From assembly GCF_947503045.1 (NCBI RefSeq), contig NZ_CANNCF010000008.1, forward strand, positions 16,252 through 80,251: a DNA stretch of 64,000 bases. The letters run 5' to 3'. A program made the position numbers and the translations under genes. The DNA is from an uncultured Tateyamaria sp. (GTDB lineage Bacteria > Pseudomonadota > Alphaproteobacteria > Rhodobacterales > Rhodobacteraceae). Under the pieces are notes generated by a model, which saw only the letters and a program-made list of their open reading frames with translations, had not been told where the DNA came from and did not search any database. Of this stretch, positions 58,601 to 64,000 are shown in pieces (within the stretch, counting starts at the first letter, position 1; each line of letters begins with the position of its first letter).

Positions 58601-59643
58601 TGTGTTGTCCCTTCCAATATCGGCGCGGTCTGGGCGTTTGGCTCCAGATACAGATCGTCCGCGTCCTCTTTTCTTTTCGTATTTCCAACCCAGCTGGTCT
58701 GACCCAGCCGCACGGTTTCGCCCAGTTTGGGCTGGGGCACGTCTTCGGCGCGCAGCATCAGATTTACATCCCAGTCCAGCGCGTCACCGACATAATTGCG
58801 CACGATGGAACGCAGGCGCTCCAGCGACCCGGTGCCGGGCAGCAGGCGCTGATACTCATCATAACCCAAGGGGCCGATGCGCAGGCGAAACTTGGCTGAG
58901 CGGGTCCAGACGCGTTCGCCCACGGATGCGGTGCGGCCCAGTTGCGTCGGGCTGCCCATCTGCCAGCGATCATCGGGTTCCAGCTCCAACCAGCAGCCCA
59001 CGAACTGGATCACCTCGACACGGGCCCCGAAAAAGGACTGCAGGATCGATTGCAGACCTTCGGCATTCTTGGTGCCCTGTGACAGCAGACCCGCGAAATG
59101 GCGCTTGGCCAGATCGGGCATCGCGTCTTTCTTGCGCATGTGGTCTGCGTGGAATCCACCGATGGCCGCGACCTTGCGCTCGAACTCGTCATTCTCGCCG
59201 CGATCAAAGCTGGGAGCCGGTTCGCCCGATCGCCACGCGCGGTAAAACAGCGTGGTCATGCGGTGGGTGATCATGTCGGCAAAGGCCACCAGCGTGGGAT
59301 CGCGGTGGTGCCGGATGCGACTGGCGGCAAATTCGGTCAGGTGCAGGGGCAGCGGTCCGTTGGGGCCAAACAACCCGAAAAAGCGGTCAACCAGACGGCC
59401 CGGTTTCTTGCCCTTTGGGGGCGTGAAGGATTCGATGGAGGACGGGGGAAAGCGCAGATCGGGGGCCTGTGCAAAACGCACCTTGTCCTCGCGCGGGCGG
59501 CGGGCCTCGCCGATGCGGGCCGTCTCCGGGAACGCCGCTTCCAGCACCCGGAAGGCGTGGAAGTAGTGAAACTTTTCAGGAGCCTCCGTCAGCCGCTCTA
59601 GATGCGTTAGAGGATCCGTCCCAGACCGGTTTCCGGTCGCCAT
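58597..59643 (-). CDS. tssG: T6SS baseplate protein TssG
   Basis: TssG (ImpH/VasB family), 348 residues. Family features include PEKFHYFHAFRVLEA near the N-terminus, LFGPNGPLPLHLTEFA, and RLRIGPLGYDEYQRLLPG near the C-terminus. It forms the baseplate wedge with TssE, TssF and TssK. Its ATG lies 37 bp inside the end of tssF. Confidence 0.94.
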   Translation of the reverse strand: MATGNRSGTDPLTHLERLTEAPEKFHYFHAFRVLEAAFPETARIGEARRPREDKVRFAQAPDLRFPPSSIESFTPPKGKKPGRLVDRFFGLFGPNGPLPLHLTEFAASRIRHHRDPTLVAFADMITHRMTTLFYRAWRSGEPAPSFDRGENDEFERKVAAIGGFHADHMRKKDAMPDLAKRHFAGLLSQGTKNAEGLQSILQSFFGARVEVIQFVGCWLELEPDDRWQMGSPTQLGRTASVGERVWTRSAKFRLRIGPLGYDEYQRLLPGTGSLERLRSIVRNYVGDALDWDVNLMLRAEDVPQPKLGETVRLGQTSWVGNTKRKEDADDLYLEPNAQTAPILEGTTQ

Positions 59644-61484
59644 CGGGTAATCTCCCCACGCTGTTGGGTGACAAGCACCGTTTCGGTAAAACTGTTCAGA
59701 GACACATATTTGTGGAAAAACCGTTCGAGCACGGCACCCATCGCATAGGCACTGGTGCCTTCAAAAAAACTCTCGTCGAAGGTGACCGACACCTCAAGGC
59801 CGCGCACGGCCGTGGACAGTACCTCGTCAGCCATGCGGCGCACAATGGGCCGGGTGGACACGGCACTCAGCCCCTCAAGCTGCTTTTCCAGCACCTTGTT
59901 GCCGGAGGGCACATAGATGCCGATCAACTCGCGCAAGGTGGCGGCGCTGTCAGTGGCCTCACTATCTGCAATGGACAGGTAATTCAGCGACAGGTGCGAA
60001 ATCAGACGCCACGCCGTTTCGCCCTGGCCCAGTGACGGGCGCGGACGGGTCGGGCTGACAGGGGTGGTGATATGGGCCACCGGGCCGCCGCCGGGCAGAT
60101 GGAACACGTCCTTGGCCCCGGTGGGCAACAGCAGCGGCAAATCGCGGTTGGTGACCAGCGCCTGCACGGCCAGCTGATCCAGCTGGCTGCTGAACGGGGC
60201 CTGTTGGCCGTCCACAAGGGTCACATAGGTTTCCGAGCCGAGATATGAGGTGCGCACACCTTTCAGACGCTCTTTTTCAGCGCGCTGACGCATCTTGCGG
60301 GTCTGGGTGAAATAGGTGGCGTGGGTCTCTCCGGCAGCCGTGAGATCGTCGGCGGAATAGAACGGGCGGAACTGCACGTCATCCTCGCCCTCTCCGGAAA
60401 TGCCGATCACGCTGTCCAGCGCATAGATCTCGTAATCCAGCGGTGCGGTGCGGTCGGCCACCACGTGATGCTCGGTCACGGACGGTGTGATATGGACCCG
60501 GTCGCAGCGCTTGTGAAACAGGTTGATGGCCGGAGTTGCATTCAGGGTAAAGGCTTCGGGGGTCACACCCGCGGCGATCTCGGGATCGCCATTGCGCAGC
60601 AGGATATAAATATCCACATCCGCGCCCTTGGCCTTGGACAGCGCCATGTCGAGGCCGGTCAGCTCGACAAAGTGATAGCGCTCGGGCATCGCGAAATATT
60701 CCTGCAACAGCCGGTAGCCATCAAAGCTGCGCTTGGGGGTGGGCAGCAGCGCCTCGTCGCGCCCATAACCACGGGGGATCACCTCGCCGCGAGGCAGATC
60801 GGCAACCCAATCGGCACGGCGGTCGGTCGAACGGCCAAGGATGCCGGTCACCTGGGTGCTCAGCATCTCGTGCAGTTCCCAGTTCTTGCCCTCCGAGCCG
60901 TTGAGGAACAGGATCAGATTGTCCATCGTCAGTTCCGATATTGGCTGGTCGGCATGGCGGCACAGGCGCAGACGGATGCCTGCGCGGGCCTCTGTATCGC
61001 GCGCGACACCGGCGGCCACCAATTCACCGCGCCCGTCGATATACTCGGCCTCGGTGATGGTGACGGGCCACATGCGCACATCGGTCGAGGTGCGGAACAC
61101 ACAAGGGGTGGTGTCATCCTCGCCCAGAACCGAGCGCAGCTCTGACCCGGCCTCGATCACATAGCCGTCTTCAAGGGCGGCGTTCTGCATGTCGGGCTCA
61201 AAGGCGGCGATCATCATCGACGGCTGCGGGCACAGGTAATGGGGATAGATGATTTCCAGCAGATGCGAGGTCAGCGCCGGGTATTGCAACTCCAGCTCAA
61301 GCTGCACGCGGGCGGAGAGAAAGGCGACGCCCTCCAGTAACCGCTCCACATAAGGGTCGACAACCTCGACCCCGTCCATGCCCAGACGCGAGGCGATCTT
61401 GGGAAAGGCCTCGGCGAACTCGGCCCCCATATCGCGCATGAATGCCAGTTCGCCTTCGTAATGTTTCAGCAGTCGGGTATCCAT
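59607..61484 (-). CDS. tssF: T6SS baseplate protein TssF
   Basis: TssF (ImpG/VasA family), 625 residues from the ATG at 61484 (MDTRLLKHYEGELAFMRDMG, the usual start). PYVERLLEGVAFLSARVQLELE and the conserved C-terminal GEITRWRPETGLGRIL are present. Start is 8 bp after tssE; a longer frame to 61514 would overlap tssE. Confidence 0.95.
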   Translation of the reverse strand: MDTRLLKHYEGELAFMRDMGAEFAEAFPKIASRLGMDGVEVVDPYVERLLEGVAFLSARVQLELELQYPALTSHLLEIIYPHYLCPQPSMMIAAFEPDMQNAALEDGYVIEAGSELRSVLGEDDTTPCVFRTSTDVRMWPVTITEAEYIDGRGELVAAGVARDTEARAGIRLRLCRHADQPISELTMDNLILFLNGSEGKNWELHEMLSTQVTGILGRSTDRRADWVADLPRGEVIPRGYGRDEALLPTPKRSFDGYRLLQEYFAMPERYHFVELTGLDMALSKAKGADVDIYILLRNGDPEIAAGVTPEAFTLNATPAINLFHKRCDRVHITPSVTEHHVVADRTAPLDYEIYALDSVIGISGEGEDDVQFRPFYSADDLTAAGETHATYFTQTRKMRQRAEKERLKGVRTSYLGSETYVTLVDGQQAPFSSQLDQLAVQALVTNRDLPLLLPTGAKDVFHLPGGGPVAHITTPVSPTRPRPSLGQGETAWRLISHLSLNYLSIADSEATDSAATLRELIGIYVPSGNKVLEKQLEGLSAVSTRPIVRRMADEVLSTAVRGLEVSVTFDESFFEGTSAYAMGAVLERFFHKYVSLNSFTETVLVTQQRGEITRWRPETGLGRIL

Positions 61485-61491
61485 GGCGGGG

Positions 61492-61989
61492 TCAGGCGAT
61501 CCTTTCCAGTTCAAGCTCTCCGGTGGTCACATCGACCTGGCTGCGCAGGTACAACTCGATGGGCAACGGCTGGGCCCACATGTCGGCGCGGATGTCGAAG
61601 GACACAACCGACTGGCGGTTGACCTCGTCGGCGCGCAGCTTGACGGTCAGCGACCCGGGGTGAATGCGGGGCTCATAGCTTTGGACAGCGGCGACGATGG
61701 ACTTGCGCATCAACTGGGCGCGCTCGATCGTGGAATAGTCGCCCGCAATGTCGGTGATACCGTAGTTCAGCACCGATTTGAAAACACTGGGATAGGTCTC
61801 TTCGTCGATGAAACTGGCATTGTTCGAGGTGTTCAGCAGCCAGCTGAGGTCGCGCTGCAGGATGTCGCGCAACTGGCGCAGGTCGATCACGCGGGCCTCG
61901 CGGCGTTCCTTGACCTCGAACGGGTCGTCATCGGTCAGCCGGTCCAGCAAGGAAGGCTGCAGACGTTCGGCGATCATGCGGTCCGACAT
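61492..61989 (-). CDS. tssE: T6SS baseplate protein TssE (gp25-like)
   Basis: TssE, 165 residues, homologous to phage T4 gp25. It begins MSDRMIAERLQPSLLDRLTDDDP and contains the conserved YGITDIAGDYSTIERAQL and YEPRIHPGSLTV segments with the arginine typical of the EPR core. Starts 3 bp after tagJ. Confidence 0.94.
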   Translation of the reverse strand: MSDRMIAERLQPSLLDRLTDDDPFEVKERREARVIDLRQLRDILQRDLSWLLNTSNNASFIDEETYPSVFKSVLNYGITDIAGDYSTIERAQLMRKSIVAAVQSYEPRIHPGSLTVKLRADEVNRQSVVSFDIRADMWAQPLPIELYLRSQVDVTTGELELERIA

Positions 61990-61992
61990 GGA

Positions 61993-62835
61993 TCAGCCCT
62001 CGTCCTCATGCGCCTGATCAGGGGCGGGTTCACCTTCTTCGGGCAGCTCCACATCCATTTCCAGCAGGCGGACATCCATCAGGGCCGTGTCGCCCAGATC
62101 GGTGGCCAGCAGGCGCTGGCCCAGCCCGGCATAGGTGTCGGCACCGATGTCGCGCCACTGGGTGGCACGGGCCAGACGCTCGGCATCCGAACCGTCCGTG
62201 ACAGTGCCGGCATAGCGGGTCGGGATCAGGGCGACGATGTCGCCGCCATTGGCCAGTTTGATCTCGGCAGGGGTCCAGACGGCGTCGCGCAGGTCGATGG
62301 GGTCTTCGAACTTGGCCTTGGCAATCGCGGTGAAGGGCATCCAGAAATAGCGGCCATTGACCACGATCTCAAGCAGCGGACCAAGACGCATGTCGGCATC
62401 CGCGATCCACTCAAAGGGTTCGCCATTGATACGACCCGAACAGGTCGGGGCCATGTCGAAGGCACGGGCGCGGGTCTCGGCGGCCTGATCGGCATTGCCT
62501 GCAACGTTGGATTTCAGGGCCTCGGTCATCAGAGCGATCCACTCGGCAGGCTCGCCAAAGATCAGCGGGTCCTTTTCACCGGTGAACACCTTTTCGCGGT
62601 AGACCTCGCAGATGATCCCCTCGCGATAGGTCTGGGCCATATGGGTGGCGGTGCCATCCATCTCGGCAGATAATTTCAGCTGTGCGATGGCACGTTTCCA
62701 GTCGCCGCGCACAGACAGCAGCTGGAACAGGAAAATGCGCAGGGCAGGGTTTGCGGCATCGGCGCGGATGTCGTTCTGCAACGCGGCCAGTGCGCCATCA
62801 AGATCACCAGATTTTAACAGATCCTCGGCACTCAC
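61993..62835 (-). CDS. tagJ: T6SS accessory protein TagJ (ImpE/SciE family)
   Basis: Protein of 280 residues. I use the GTG at 62835, which follows GAGGAG by seven bases and gives the normal family start MSAEDLLKSGDLDGALAALQ; the longer ATG frame has no such signal. The N-terminal TPR-like helices lead to the ImpE domain with GRINGEPFEWIADADMRLGP. TagJ binds the sheath and is found in systems whose ClpV acts through it, an arrangement known from other T6SS subtypes including alphaproteobacteria. Confidence 0.93.
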   Translation of the reverse strand: MSAEDLLKSGDLDGALAALQNDIRADAANPALRIFLFQLLSVRGDWKRAIAQLKLSAEMDGTATHMAQTYREGIICEVYREKVFTGEKDPLIFGEPAEWIALMTEALKSNVAGNADQAAETRARAFDMAPTCSGRINGEPFEWIADADMRLGPLLEIVVNGRYFWMPFTAIAKAKFEDPIDLRDAVWTPAEIKLANGGDIVALIPTRYAGTVTDGSDAERLARATQWRDIGADTYAGLGQRLLATDLGDTALMDVRLLEMDVELPEEGEPAPDQAHEDEG

Positions 62836-62919
62836 TTGGCTTCTCCTCAAAGGTCTTTCTTGAAAAGGCAGGCCCACATCGGGGCCTGCCAATATCTTGC
62901 GGTATCGCAGGCGCGATAC

Positions 62920-63447
62920 TTATACAGCGAGGTTCGCCTGGTTCTTGACGCGGCTCCATTCGGCTGTCTTGACGGCCATGTCCTTGCCTTGCTTGTCCTG
63001 CGGCGTGTAGGTCACTTTCATCGCGCCGTACTGCATGACGATTGTCTCTTCGCAGATGTCGTCACCGTCCGAACCGGACCATGTGATGTCCTGGATCATG
63101 ACCAGTTTGAATTCCCACTTGAGGAATGTCTTGCCGGACTTGCCCGTGTCGGACACACCACCCGAGCGGCGCAGTTCGATGATCATGTCGTCGTAGTGAT
63201 CACCTTTGCACAGCGCGCTGAACAGAGCAGCAGATGCGGTGTCGGTCTTCTTGGTGACGTTCAGTTCCTTGAAGGTCGCCTTACCGGCACCACCACCAGA
63301 CGTCACGGAGCCGATGTTGATGTTGTTTTCAGCGCCAATTTCAAAGCTCAGGATTTCGAAAGCTTTTTTCTCTTTCATATCGACGTCTTGGGTTTCACCC
63401 GTGGTTTCAGTCGGTGGAGCCAGGAAATAGCAGAATGCGTCAAACAT
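62920..63447 (-). CDS. hcp: T6SS tube protein Hcp (TssD)
   Basis: Hcp of 175 residues, which forms the hexameric inner tube. It contains MKEKKAFEILSFEIGAEN, GKATFKELNVTKKTDTAS and the C-terminal strand MKVTYTPQDKQG. AAAGGAACAAATC before the ATG gives a good ribosome site, in line with high expression. It lies 56 bp after tssC. Confidence 0.95.
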   Translation of the reverse strand: MFDAFCYFLAPPTETTGETQDVDMKEKKAFEILSFEIGAENNINIGSVTSGGGAGKATFKELNVTKKTDTASAALFSALCKGDHYDDMIIELRRSGGVSDTGKSGKTFLKWEFKLVMIQDITWSGSDGDDICEETIVMQYGAMKVTYTPQDKQGKDMAVKTAEWSRVKNQANLAV

Positions 63448-63503
63448 GATTTGTTCCTTTCATAGTGTTAGGGGTCGGGTCGTTTAGAAAAAAGTGAGTA
63501 GGA

Positions 63504-64000
63504 TTATCCCTTCTCACTGGGGAGTTTGGAGGTCAGCCGCAGCGAGACGGACAGGCCCTCCAACTGGTAATGTGGCCGTAGGAAGAACTTTGAACTGTAA
63601 TACCCTGGGTTCCCTTCGACCTCCTCGACGACGACTTCGGCAGCGGCAAGGGGCTGGCGCGCCTTGACCTCTTCCGGAGACGTCTCCGAATTGAAATCAA
63701 CGTATTGGTTGATCCATTCCTGCAGCCACGTTTCCATCGCACCACGCGATTTGAACGAGCCAACTTTGTCGCGGACCATGCACTTGAGGTAGTGGGCAAA
63801 GCGGCAGGTCGCGAACAGGTACGGCAAGCGGGCCGCGAGGTTGGCGTTGGCTGTGGCATCCGGGTCGTCGTATTCAGCGGGCTTGTGCAGCGACTGCGCA
63901 CCGATGAATGCGGCAAGGTCCGAATTCTTGCGGTGGATGAGAGGCATCATGCCATTGGCGGCCAGCTCCGCCTCGCGGCGGTCCGAGATCGCGATCTCGG
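63504..64000 (-). CDS. tssC: T6SS sheath large subunit TssC, C-terminal part only
   Basis: The last 165 or so codons of a canonical TssC (VipB). The frame continues through the window edge: EIAISDRREAELAANGMMPL is read from base 64000 inward, so the internal ATG at 63950 is not the start. PYLFATCRFAHYLKCMVRDK, then LQEWINQYVD, then EGNPGYYSSKFFLRPHYQLE are the highly conserved TssC end. This copy differs clearly from the TssC-like part of the giant fusion. tssB and tssA, if present, would lie to the right. Confidence 0.95.
   Translation of the reverse strand, partial: EIAISDRREAELAANGMMPLIHRKNSDLAAFIGAQSLHKPAEYDDPDATANANLAARLPYLFATCRFAHYLKCMVRDKVGSFKSRGAMETWLQEWINQYVDFNSETSPEEVKARQPLAAAEVVVEEVEGNPGYYSSKFFLRPHYQLEGLSVSLRLTSKLPSEKG

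Noticed and set aside
63504..63950. A short 148-residue gene starting at 63950
   Set aside because: It is the C-terminal end of canonical TssC; the frame continues through base 64000 with TssC-like residues.

Overview
The window looks like part of a RepABC-type plasmid or chromid from a marine alphaproteobacterium of the Rhodobacteraceae (Roseobacter group). The evidence is a truncated repC at the left edge followed by two parS-like 16-bp palindromes, two secreted proteins with the VPLPA-CTERM anchor common in this family, a bacterial voltage-gated sodium channel, and GC-rich, densely packed operons. I see no tRNA, rRNA, CRISPR array or intact insertion sequence.

Layout. (1) 1-1250: the end of repC and the parS pair. 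(2) 1466-9956, plus strand: a compact type VI secretion (T6SS) operon, tssL1-tssM1-tagF1-pppA1-ppkA, closed by a hairpin terminator. (3) 10.0-12.6 kb: two VPLPA-CTERM surface proteins and a lysine-rich orphan. (4) 12.7-18.2 kb: an ExbB/ExbD/ExbD/TonB-like operon with small exported proteins. The TonB-like protein shares its C-terminal domain with the T6SS kinase PpkA. (5) 18.2-18.8 kb: a ParDE toxin-antitoxin pair with a perfect palindromic operator. (6) 18.9-34.0 kb: an acidic helical protein, then a probable surface-glycan island with a sulfotransferase, a Cys-type sulfatase with an RTX-like tail, three related alpha/beta-hydrolase-like proteins, two glycosyltransferases, another hydrolase and a methyltransferase. 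(7) 34.1-64.0 kb, minus strand, transcribed leftward: one T6SS operon of about 30 kb. In transcription order it is tssC (cut by the right edge), hcp, tagJ, tssE, tssF, tssG, tssH, a clan-CD peptidase-like protein, a lysine-rich helical protein, a BacNav-type sodium channel, a 1707-residue TssB/TssC-like fusion with a roughly 1000-residue acidic repeat, a 99-residue protein, vgrG, an accessory gene, a PAAR gene, tagH/fha, tssK, tssL2, tssM2, tagF2, pppA2 and an M15-type peptidoglycan peptidase.

How it may work together. The right-hand locus supplies sheath, tube, spike, baseplate, ClpV and one full membrane complex. The left-hand locus supplies a second TssL/TssM pair and the only visible Ser/Thr kinase, while the right-hand locus holds the only visible FHA protein. 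Both TssL proteins and the kinase carry short N-terminal D-x-R-T-type motifs, so a shared phosphothreonine switch (PpkA, PppA1/2, TagH) across the two loci is plausible. The least familiar parts are the giant sheath fusion, the sodium channel inside the secretion operon, the caspase-like candidate, and the domain that links the kinase to the ExbBD/TonB-like machine. tssA and tssJ are not in the window, and a stand-alone tssB may lie beyond the right edge.
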